A DNA stretch of 64,000 nt from Chaunax sp. Z400 (lineage: Eukaryota > Chordata > Actinopteri > Lophiiformes > Chaunacidae), in NCBI GenBank assembly GCA_037577475.1, contig CM075188.1, forward strand, positions 18,581,001 to 18,645,000. Reading direction: 5' to 3'. Both the position numbers and the translations under genes were made by a program. The notes below the pieces were generated by a model. The model had not been told where the DNA came from. It saw only the letters and a list, made by a program, of their open reading frames with translations, and made no database searches. Positions 15,301 through 28,100 of this stretch are shown in pieces; positions within the stretch are counted from its first letter, which is position 1; each line of letters starts with the position of its first letter.

Positions 15301-18300
15301 TCACGTCATTGTTCAGGTCAAGAACTACTACGACCTACTCCTTTTGAGTCAGTTCACACGTTATGGTAAACTGGAACACGTCGAGTAGATGAGCTTCACT
15401 TTGGATGTAACCAACGGAGCAAAAGCTGTTGTTCATTCTTCTCTGTGCTACATCAGGAGTTTTTCAACCTGACTCAGCATACCAAGTTCCACTTCAAAAT
15501 TTACATTAGTTAGGCTGCAGAGAGTGATATTCTAGATGACAATGTGTTGTTGAGCTTTGTTTTTTAAGCTTCTCTGTCCTAAAAGCTGCACGTCAGAAAT
15601 CTTTTGCCATATTCCATATCATTGTGTTGAAAACTGTAAAACTTTAAAGAAGGCAATGTCTTATTTCATGCACTGTAGTAATATGGTCTAAAATGAGCCT
15701 CAAATTCGAAGGAGTTCCATGATTACAGCATGCACTCCAATATTAGAATTAAACTTTCATGCCACTACGAGTTGAAATTTGAAGCTGGTCCGTCACCTCT
15801 GTGCAGCAATAAACTTGTAACACTTTTCTCTTAGAGAAAAAATTGACCTCTCTCCTGTTCATTACCTGTTACTTAAAAAGTGCTAAAATTCAAATCCTTG
15901 GGTGAGTTGTTGTACCTGTAAGACATAGTCAAGGACGATGTGTCGGAAGCACTTCCGTGTGGCCGTGAGGATGTTGGTGGCCTCCTCCACCTCATGCTGC
16001 TTGTTGCGGGGAGCCTGCGCATTCTTGATCAGTGCCGCCTCTTTTTCCTCGCTCACTTTGTCAAATTGCTTCTTGGCTTCTTTGAACTTGCGTAGGTCAC
16101 TGGAGGAGGGGATGGGACAGACATGTATAAAGACAGACACACTAACTAAATTCTGTTTTTATTGCAAAAGCATTTATTAGTATACTGGACTCTAATTGGG
16201 AAAATCAAGTTAAAAGTAAGAATTTTTTAACAATTTATTAATTAGGATGTGACAATAAAGCTTAAACAAATCAGTTTTTCTGGTAATCTTGCGCATTAAA
16301 AACATGTCTTGTTACTAGAGCTGGGTGGAACTACCCTTAGATGAAGCCACAAATATTTAAATTAGTACAACGTTTTCCCACAATTTAGGGATAAAGTTTA
16401 CTAGGTTTCACAAACTATGACCAAGGTCAAAAAAATTTGTCCCATGGTTGTCAACAACCTTGTGAGGCAAAAGGTTGAATGGTAACAGAAGCAAAGTTAC
16501 CTCTGGATATGACACAATATAATTATGTTCAGTCAACAGGACTAGAAATCTTGGTCGACTGAAGGTTAAAACAAAGAATTATTTGTTGACCAGGTCTTGG
16601 TGCTATGTTGGTGTCAGTGATTGGACAGTGGCACCTATCTTGAATAAAACTCTGAATCACCACATTTGTTCTTTGGTGTGTGTTGTGTCAGTTTAATATT
16701 TGAGTGCTGCATGGTAGTGAGGAATTATGATGGAACATGTCTCATAGCGCTCTCACAAGTATGGGTGATGCTGATGTGGGTTTTTAGCCATAGTGTGCCT
16801 TACAATAAAATCAACCTGAAGGCCTCACCGTTTCCTGCACTTGTACGTAAGCAAGCAAGTCTGAAATTGAGGCCAAAAAGTGAATTTAGGTCATTTTTTC
16901 AAATTTTCACACCCCATTTACACCTGGTACCATAGGCGGCACAATGGAGGGGCTTGGGGGTGATGTAACTACCCCAAGGATAACCATAGCAGCCCGGTGG
17001 CACCCTCAAGGAATTTATGTGGTAGTTTATTAATAATTTTCAATAATTTATGTTTTGAAATGATTAAATCATGATTAAATAAACCATTATTAATTATTAA
17101 ATAAATCATTAATAAAACAAAGAATACTTTCGACTAAAAAAGCCAATGCAACTGGAGCATTAGGCATTGAACTTTTGACCTTACTTCCATTTCACATCAG
17201 CCACAGTGTGATATTTGGTAAATAGGCTAGTTGCATTAACAGATTGTTTTTTTTAATTCCATGACATGGAGACAAAAAAAAACAACAACAAAAAACCCTT
17301 GGGAACGAGAGTGATTGTGAACTGATGCATACATGCATTAACATTTGTTTGTCCTCATCCAGATAATGTGTCTGGAAAAAGCCTATATTGTAATACCGGG
17401 ACTAAAGCAGAGACAGTTTGCTGAGAGATATAAAGCTTTATACATCTTTATTCGTTTAATACCCACTCTTTGACAAATGTTTGAAGCTGGGTCTTGATTG
17501 ATCTCTGGGCCTGATCGAATAATATCTGTGAAGATACAAAGAAAGAAAAAAAAGTTAATGTTCCTTGCTGTTTGGCAACATCTCTGGTTAACTGAACAAT
17601 TCAAAATCTAAGCATCTCCAGGGCACTTCTCCTAAAAAGCAGTGAAAAGAGTTGCTTGTGGAACGTCGACACGCTACTTAAAATCACACCCCGGAGCGGC
17701 GTTGTCCATTAATTGTGTGGTCTTGACTTATTCTAGTCCTGTTGACTGAACATAATTATATCGCCCTTGTATTATTATTCAGTGTGAACAAAAAAAGGGT
17801 GTTGTAGAGAAAGGACGTTGATTTGGCGCTGTTGCACGATCTCTGTATGAAAGAGGTTGCTGGTTAGGCCATAGCATGTTTTGCTAGTAAGCATTTTGCA
17901 CCTCTATTCAGGAGTATTTTTGTTATCATGTAAGTGTGGAATGAAGCACCGTAGCTATATTTAACAAACAGGCTGACATTGTAAAAAGACAGGATTTGTA
18001 AATTCTTGAGTATATTTGAGTCAGACCCTCACTAATGTGCATGTTTCCTTAAAAATTATCGACCAAGGATGAGTCCCGACAAACACTTCTCTCTGAATCG
18101 GGCTTCAGCATGATTTCATGGCTGGACAAGACAATATGAGCAGTGTGGCTAGGAGAGGCTACCTTGTGACAAACAGATTGAGCACTGTCTGTGGGTGAAT
18201 CATGTGCTGAAAGATAGCTGAGTGGCAAAAAACTATCTGACAGTCAGCTGACATGACCACAGTTTCCACTGTTGAGTCACAGTCCCAGGCCTGCACTGTG

Positions 18301-21300
18301 GCTCCTAGAGGCTTTTATGGGTGTAGTCAAGGGAGCTAATAAGAGAAAACAGATTCCACTGTCGAGTCATGGTAGACTGGCCACTCCACAGACTTTGGGA
18401 CACTAGTTGCAAAGACATATACCGTCTGTCATTTAACCAGGGTATGTTAAAGTCTGGCTTAAACTTGCAACCAAAGACTGTCCATAGAATCAAAGTCAAT
18501 CAAACCTGAACAAAACTTTCAATCAGATGATAAACATGTAATGATCATAAACAGAAATGTGATGTAAAGTACTGTTGTCCACTTCATCCCTGGGAATAAA
18601 TTTAAAGTTGTTGTTTTGTTTTTTTACCTTTAACAGCTGCATGAATAATGTTCAATTTATCAGTTTCAAAATATGAGATTCATTACAACACATTATTAAT
18701 ATTATAGATTAATCTGTTTTTTATTAACTCTTTGCTCTATAAATTGTCTGAGCTGACTATAAACATCACTTAAAGATAAATCAACCAGCAAAATAGCCGG
18801 AGATATATTTTCTGCTAACCTAATAATCAATACGTTAAAGTAGAAGGGCACTTGGACAGCACATACCGCTAGATCATCACTGCATGATTCTTAATGGGGG
18901 GACAAACAGATATATGTGTCTCCATCTCTAAATGTCAGCAGCATGCCTACTAGAACTTGCAACCAAAGAGGCTAACAAGGGGCCCCCAGGAGGGAATATT
19001 CATATAATCAGATCTGACCTACTGGGCAGCTTGGGGAGGTTGGTAAGGGACAAAAAAACCCAGAAGACTAATGGAATACTTCTATTACTCTGACTGAAGC
19101 CAAATGTGGTTCTTCTTGTAGTTCAGCTGTCCCCAGCATGACAACCACATTGTAAATTAGACTATGTTTATCACAGCTACACTCCACAATAGGGTGTACG
19201 ATATATACTGTATCATCTACCATGATATCTTAATGGTTGTTTAAACGATGTGCAAACGGACATTATACAGTGTGTCATTGACTTTGCAAAAACAAATCAA
19301 AAACACACGCTGTGAGTCTGCTCATTGAGAGTACATGCAGTGTGTGCTAGTGCTGCATTCAGGACGACGATACACTCGGTAATCACATTTTGGGAATTTT
19401 CGACCATGATCAGCTCGGAAAACTTAATGGATGTCCTGATGGTTGACCACAGCAATAGCTAATCGTGTTCATATCAATAAGGCTCAGATGGATTAGCGGG
19501 TCAATATCAATTATTACAGATGTCTTTTTTAAAAATGTAACCCTGGCAGCTTCACCGATATATTAAGAATGCACACATCCAATAGAATATGACTTCTGAG
19601 TTCCAGGGCAAAGAGCTCAACTGGACACATTGGGTTTGCAAAATATTGTCTAATTAGCGTTATTGAAAAATCCTAACAGATTGAGGTATCATTTTTTTTT
19701 CAATATCGCACACTCTTAATACACACCAGGGGAGGCAGGGATTAGACTTTATTAGAAAGTGAAAACCTCTCTACACCAGGGACTTGATATACTGTAATGT
19801 TTCAGTATTTCTTATCTTTCTTTTCTTTTTTTTGCATCTCACCCGATGGTTTTTCTTTTACGCACTCCATATTGAGGGCAGTGTTTGCTGTGCAGACAGG
19901 CACATTGGCACAACATCACCCTGCTTTACATTTTTACACCGATATAAAATCCCACCTGGAAGCACTAAATAGCCCCATGAACGCAGTTTAAGATTAAATG
20001 TCTTTCTCAAAGGCAAGCTGATATTATTGCTAATCCTCCTTAAAATGTTTTGTGAACACTTTCTACTTCCTTTTCAACCAGTGGCCATCCTCTTATCGGC
20101 CCATCCTATCAATGAATAAAAACTCTGACATTTAAGAGCTGTTCCAGACTGTCTGCCACGCTGTTCTTTGTCATCACACAGCTATTAAAGGACAGAAGAA
20201 AGACAATGCATCTGGTTTCACATGGCAGTGATAGCATACCGTGTGATAGTTGATCATCTCCTGCAAGCTCTCAGCAAACTTGGTGAGACTGGACTGTGAA
20301 AAGAAGGCAGACATGGAGACTATCACTATGCATTGTCATAAGAAGAATACACAAATAACGACACGGGACAAACAATAAAAATAAGTCCTGTATTGAAGCA
20401 AGGTTCCACAAATAATACAATGGGATGGGAATCAAATTTCTAATGCATATTACATCACAGACAAACACTTCTGTCAAAAAGGTATCGCTAGTCTAGATAG
20501 ACTAGGTATTGCTATTGCTGGATAGTTTTGTCTCTATCTCTTTGCATGTATCTCTATAGTTATTGTATCTACATGTATTCCCCACTGAATACACGTAGAG
20601 GCTGAACTTCAAACCCAAGGAATGCAATGAGCAAAACACAATAGCAGACAGGACGTGCTTGCCTTGCCATGTAAAATATATATTAGGTAACAAAACAAAG
20701 AAAAAACAAAAGCAACAGACCTTGGCAAGACCCAGTGGACAGTATAAGGTTTCAATAGGCCTCATTAATTATAATTTTAATTTAATCTAGCAAGCGAGGA
20801 AGTACAAGCCTCATTATAATTGTGAACTAAGAAGAAGTCAGTCATGAAAATACACATTATAATTGCACTAATGCTGGTGACTTTTTATGAGTCAGGTCAA
20901 GTCAGAGTGTGTATTTATTTACCTCTATGACCTCATCTTTGGTAGACTGCTGGGCTAGCTCCCGGATTCCATTAACAAACTGCTTGTTGGCTGCATTGTA
21001 GGCTTTTCCAGCATCAATCATCCCAATACACAACTTCACCAACTAGACAGAGAGAGAGAAAGGGACAAATGCTTAGGGGAACAAGAGAAATTACAAAATG
21101 CGGTAATAGCAGAAGCAAAGCTGCAGAAATGATGGATTTGGTGTAAAATGCTGCTGCAGAGCATGAGACAAACACTTGGAAGCAAGAGGTTTATTCCTAT
21201 TCTTGGTAATTAACAATAGGCACTTCCTTCCCTTCTGACTCATTGGAGGCAAAGATAATTCCAGGTTATGTAAATTCACAACAAACACTGGCTGCTCTCC

Positions 21301-22096
21301 ATCCACTCCCACACAAGAGATTACACAGTCTGAATGTGCCACTGCAGCCAAAACTGCTCAATAAACCAACATAAATGTGTATTTTAAGCAGTTTTGATCA
21401 ACTGTAAAAAAAAAATAAAAAAGAAGCTTGTCCAACCATTAGGAAAGCCATATTTAGGTAATTTACATAAAGGATTTTGAATTTTTAAATTACAAGTATA
21501 TTGTCTCTGTAGCAAAGGTCAAAAGGTAAAAGGTAAGAACTAATGCTTTCTTTCATGCACATGTTCTGGCTTGGTTTAACTCAGCTTGACTCAGTGTGAC
21601 TTGGCGCATCAGCCCAGCACAGCAGGGATTTTCGTCTCAGTTGCAACAGGGTTATTCTCTTGAATTTGTCCCTTAAACTGATGACACACACACAGTTTCT
21701 CATCTATCTTGCGATGGCTGTGTCTGCTTGTATTCTACCTCCCTGCCATATTATTGTAGAGCAGTCCGGAACAAAGCTTTGGTAATTTGGTGTGAAACAT
21801 TTAATTTCCTTTAAATTCTTCACTATCAAAGCCGTCCATTACTTTTTTATTCAAAGGTTTTTATCATGAAACAGCAAAACCAGAAAGCAGAATTTTCACC
21901 ACCAGTAATAACCTAACCTATAAGAAGAACTGAGACCTCAGCTATAAATAAAAACATTTCAACTTCCAGTCTCTTATGACAAATAGGCTTTGTGTGTGTG
22001 TACATATCTGGCAGATAGGAAGCTCCCAGAAAAAGCTAAACTTTGGATTCGTAAGCCACTTGTTTCTCGACTCCACCCATAATACATACACACTCT

Positions 22097-22133
<37 letters not shown>

Positions 22134-25100
22134 TCTCAGGCATACTCATACACATCCACTCCCTTGCAGATCCTTCCTCTCCAGAGCAAGAGGGGAAGTG
22201 AGGCCGGGACTGAGTCACGGAGGTGGGGTGAGGAGAAGGGTAGTACTCCGTAAGACTATAAGTTCAGGAACAATGAACTAGGATCTTTTCAGCTCGAGGT
22301 GTCACCCTGAGCGAGGGAATATACTCTCAGCTTTGCGAGGATTCACGGGGAAGAGGGACTGGTTTGCCATCAGGCCAGGATACAACTACTGATTAACACT
22401 AGGGGCCCTACTTAAATAATCTTAAGCACATGGTCTAAAGTGCATGGCACAAGTTCATTTAGGGTGTGTCTAATTCCCTTTTGCTAGTTAAACAAAAGCA
22501 TAATATGGGCGTATCATAAGGCAGATCTGCTGCACCATCCCTGTGTAAAAAAGGGCTAGAGTGTCATCTCCCATTACATTTAAGAGTCAGATGCACCTGC
22601 CCCTGGTGAATTACTATTTAAACAGTCCCAACCGTCGCTGAGAAACAGGTTTGTGGTCCGTGGCTGGTGGAACCTCTGCCCCTGCAGTCTCCAATCCCCT
22701 TAACCATGCATTTGAGCAAACATACTGATATTTAACCAAGGAGGAGGGCTGCTATGCATCCCTGAGTGTATAATAGGCCAAGTGATGCTCGCGGATCACC
22801 AGATCCGGCTGACCAGGTCATTAAAAATTGTCATGCAGCTCTCCCACAGAAAAACAAGTGCGTCTGCAGTGTCTGTGGCATTCACATACCATGGAGAACA
22901 GCTTAATGTTATAAATGATTTACTCCAACAGGATCTAATGTTACTTAGTGTTCTGTGTTCTTATACACATCCAAGACACAGTCCAGGTTCACAGTGAAAT
23001 TTGAGTAACAGTTGTCCATTTGATAAATCCTGAGATAGAGATGGCAAACTTTGATTAAGAGTCCCAAACTTTACCCTCCTTTTGTTATTATAAGTTACAT
23101 GGACACCTGCAAACTAAATCTATAATCTTGTTTTTCCATCACAGTTTTTACCCCCCCCCCCCCTTAAAAAACAAACAAACAAACAAACAAACAAACAAAC
23201 AAAAAACACATGGAATACTTTAATGGCAACCAAAATGTTTCAGTTCCCTGGTCATCACTAAAGCAGATTCCAACAGTCACAAATTTTTTTTTTATAATTT
23301 TGATATACAAAATGTGATTGTTAGAATAAAAGATGTTCACAGGCTACTTTGCAAAAAGGTTAATTGAGTAAACTAATCAGGCACAGCTAAATCAACATTT
23401 GCCTGTAGTTGGCAATAATTTGACGCTACATAATCATAGTAATGAACAGAGATGTGATCTGCTCCATGATTCGAGTGAACCATAATTATGAGCCATAAAC
23501 TGTCCAATTAAAGTGACATGTAATGGGTGTGATATACTTTTGAAACACACAGACACTCCCATATTTCATCAAAGTGCAGGCCAGGTGCACAGTGTCTATA
23601 TTAGACAAAGGCAGTCTGCCCGGGGATATATTGGGTAAAAGATCAGGGACAAACATGCTACTCTCTACTCACAGGTTGGCCTCCAGTTGCCAATTCACAC
23701 AGTAGAACAAATGAACAATTAAGCAATGTTTTCCATGGGTGGTACTCACTTTGTCGAGTTTGGATTCCAACTCACACACATCCCCCTCCACTTCCTCTAT
23801 TGTGGCTCTGTGGGGAAAGAAAAAAAAGAGTACTTGAAATTGACGGTAACCATGACTCAATACTGTCAACTTTACAGACACTGAGAGGCAATGGAAACGC
23901 TTTAGATGATGAAGAGAGGATTGAAGACATACTATGAGAAAATCCTTATTCAAAGAACATGAAGACCCTCTGTGCCCCCATTTGGTTTACCATCGTTGCC
24001 ACATTCTTACCATTTTCCATCTGTCCTGCAACCACTGTATAAGGCTAATGAATAAAGTTTTAACATAAAAAGACAAAACGTCTGCTTATGTTATGTTAAA
24101 CTTACTTCATTAGGAAAAAACAGCAAGTCTTCCACAATGATGCAAAATACCTAAAATTATAACCAATTATACAACACCATATTATACACTTCTAGTGATG
24201 ACAGGAGCACATGCAGAGAAACGTACACCATTAGAGGCAGCCAAACTGAGAGCTGCCATTTTGGTTTATGCCACAGAGCTGCCCTTTAAAACGTAACAAA
24301 GTACAGCTTGATTCTCCACAGGATCAACAGCCTACAAGCATCTGAGTGCGATGACGAAAAAACCCCTCAAAATGTCATCCCCGTACAAGCTTGGTTAATT
24401 AATCTCTATTCATTTTAAATAATAATATAAGCAGTGAAACGTGGAATTTCTCAAGTGTGGTGCAGATACATAAGTGGCTGAGAGATGGCTCTACTACAGT
24501 ACATAGTAAACTTATAACAGATGTAAAACACAATAAGTAAAACAGCTGCAACCACCACTAATAATGTTATTGAAAGACTTGTGTAGTTTACCCTATTCAA
24601 TGATACATCAGCTGGAAAGATGCACATCACCCATGTTCAGCACCTTCATAAGAGCTATTCATTACTTAGGTTGGCAACTTTGGCCACATTAAGGTATATA
24701 TGTCTCATTTTCCACCCTACAAACTTGTAGAACACACTGGAATATGCTTAGACAGTTCAAGGTGATATTGTAAAACATTAAAACACATTAAAAAAAATGA
24801 AGTTGACACAATACTGCTTTTCTATGGCATTCAGTTATATCAGTATTTAGTTTCCAACAGTTTAGCAGTAATAGTCTGCAGAAAGGCAAGTTCATTTCCC
24901 ACACAACGAGAACACTGGAAATGGTTTACATCTACTAGAGCAGTTGGAGCACACTGTCCCCTTCTAGTCATTTCCTGTAGAATGGATTACATGGATTTCA
25001 GGCTAAATATGCTGTTGCCCCCAGTGTAAATCACGAGATCTGAGAACTTTAATAGTTGATGCAAGTGTCATTGTGTTAAGATAAATGAAAACACACAAGA

Positions 25101-28100
25101 TATCTTGTAGCACTGTACAAGTTAGATTGTATGTTTGTGTCAGTTTAAGCATATGGATTTTTTTTTAAGTGACACTATGCAGTATAGGAGCAGGTGGTAT
25201 TCCCTAAACCCTGTCCAGCTGTTTGTTCTTCTGTGTGGTGTCACACTGACAGCTGCCGACGTCTGTCAGGGAGAAGTAGGTCACACATTTACAGTTGACT
25301 CAAAAGCACTATAATGGTCGTTACCGTAGACCCATTATAGTGCTTTTGACACAATTGGTTTGTTTGCCTAATGGGGCATCATGTGAGCCACTACCATTGT
25401 TATCAGTTTCACTGATTCAAAGTGTGAATGGTGGTGAAATTTTCTGGGGAGACATGCCAAGACTGCATTGTATGTGGGTGAAGGGTGTTGTATAAAACAT
25501 GCTTTACATTGTTTACTGAATCTAGGACATTGTATTGGCATCTGTATACTAGGCAAAGTAAGTAGTATTTTGATTTCACTGTCACTTGATTCCCTTATGG
25601 AAAATAGGGGTGTGCATATCAAGCAAAAAATATTGATTACTTATTGATAATCACTCGGCACTAATCGACAACACACCCCAAGGGACAGTGAATCACTTCT
25701 TTGTAATACCAACATAACTCAGTCAGTACCCTAAAAAGCACAGAGTATGGTACTCGACCCTTTTGTGGTGTTCGTTTCTATGAGATTTTGTTAACAAACA
25801 GTGGACAGGAGTAGGGACTAATGTAAACCAGTAGACTAAAATAGAGTCTCCTTCTCAGGAACACATTAATCCTAGTCTAAAGCTTAAGAGAACGTTAGCA
25901 GTCTTGTTTGTCCTTGTCAGTTGCTACAGGCATTTCTTTGATGAATCACCCAGAATCATGACTCTGAATCAAAGACTCCAGTGTCTGAGTTCAACAGGAT
26001 TTGGCCTCTTCTTATATTTTGCCATAATTACACACTGGGCATTTTGTTGGAATAAATACAGTGAATACAACAGTGATGCGTAAATGCTCCAGTTCTTGGC
26101 TCACCACCATCACCATCAACCAGAGGGCAGGGCCAAGGCATTAACAGAGCAGCATGTTGCAGGTTAGATTTCCCCGAAAGATTTGGGTGCAAGCTTAAGA
26201 AAAACGAGAGGAAAAAGTAACCAACCTAACTCTCAACTTAACTACTCTAACCACATTTGGTTAGAGTAGTGAACAGGTCATTTAAATGATATGACCTACA
26301 TGTTTTTCCTAAACCTGTCTTGTTCAAAGGTTAGACTCTGCATTGACTATTGTCAGATAGAAACTTGATTCAAATCATAAATCACCTACATGAGTCACCA
26401 TTTTCAGGCACTCAGTACCGTTACACACAGCTGATGTTGATTAGCTAATTAAACCTCCAATCAGATAATTCCTCAGTCCTGATCAGTCCATTCATGTTCC
26501 ACTATTTTTTTAGGCTTAGCTAAAATGGAGATCATTTAGAAAATCCTCCAGACCCAATCTTATCCAAAGTCTTTTACTTTATTTATACATACACAGGCAA
26601 TTAGGGATGAGACTACTACAATTGCTAGTAGTACTTCTGCAGGATTTACTACTGAATCATTTACTACTACTACTACTACTACTACTGCTACTATTTCAAT
26701 TACTAATTCGTATTTAGTGGTAAGGTCATAAATACTACTATGTATTAGTCTGGCTACTCACATTGAGCTATCTTTTATGTCAGCAATTTTGTCCTTGGAA
26801 AAAAAAAATCAATAAATAATGTTCTGTTCAATCTGTCCAGATGTTTGAAAAGGCAGTATAGCAAAGTTAGAAATGCATCCTCACCACCTTTGACGGACGG
26901 ATAAGGAAATTCTTGTAACTACATACTTCTACTGAAGAAGCTGTGATTTTATTAGTTTAAAATTTTGCAATAGTAAAAATTATCATCATCCAGAGTGGTA
27001 ACTATCTAAGTGTCCAACTTTGCTTTACTCCAATAATCTTTGTTTTTTATTCCTTCTAATGCCACTCAGGGGGTCGGCTTCAGTCTCTGGGTTTGAATCC
27101 CAACCATAGGCCTTTAAAGCTGTGTGGAGTTTGCATGCTCTCCCCGTGTCTCTGCACATAGCCCAAAACACATGTTCATTTTTCTGAAACGAACATCGAA
27201 TTACCAAAAGATACACAGACCAAAAATATTTGTATAGAAAAATTTGCTTGAAAATCTAACTCAATCCTGTCATTCCCTAGTATTCTATGCAACTATGAGA
27301 ACACAGGTACTTCCTTCTTATCTCAACTTGAAACTGCAGGGTGAACTTGTGAAAGTGCTGACAGAGGATCAGAAAAGGAGGGGCCCTAGCAAAAAAAAAA
27401 AAATCTGGGCCATTGCCTCACAGCTCTGACCTTGGAGCATGTCCAGCCTGAGTCTGGATAATGAGCAGAAGAAGAAAACATAAGAGAACACAGACATTTA
27501 ATTCTAACGCACAAACCTCTTTGGTTATACAGATGCTATAAAATTCGGTACTCGTACAAGACAAAAATACGTTTCCATAACTCCACAGCGCAAATCACCT
27601 ACACACAATATATAAAGATAATTCAGAGATATATCAGCAGTCCTCAGCCTGGTGATTAAACTGATATTGATATATTGATTGCTGAATAACAGGCATAGCT
27701 GAGTAGTTTGCTGTGAATGGTTCCAAAAGGTTTGTAATGGTCTGCAAAATTCATAGTCTGATACACACTTTTGATTTTGGGTCACAATTCTTTAAAAGTT
27801 GTCTCTAAATTTATTTAGGAAAATACTAACAGTTATGTGAAAGGAGTTAGATGATGAACCACCCGGGATTTCAAAAGAATAATGGTGGCATTGCAGGGCC
27901 TCCAACCAGGACTGTCTGAACAAAGAGCAAGAAGTACTCCAGTAGAAATTAGGGATGGGCATTTCAAGCAAAAATACTAATCAAAAATTGCTCTGCAATA
28001 ATCGACTACTAATCAATTAGTGGCTTAGGTTTAGTACTAATAGTGTATACTAATCAATTTTATATTAATTAATGACTATTCAAAAATTAATGCCCATCCT

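Larger units (their letters stand above)
16100..20239. other. acap2 introns 5 and 4, around exon 5
   Basis: Holds the 31-nt inverted repeat and the 0.53-kb MITE-like element. The remaining sequence has no recognised content. Confidence 0.65.
21043..23749. other. acap2 intron 2 (2.7 kb)
   Basis: Contains the AC microsatellite, the AGGGGCCCTA repeat, and the poly-C/AAAC tract. Intron 3 (20294-20922) holds nothing notable. Confidence 0.65.

Noticed and set aside
27085..27102. tRNA gene suggested by GGGTTTGAATCCC
   Set aside because: No A-box, acceptor stem or anticodon arm can be folded. It is better explained as an interspersed repeat fragment.
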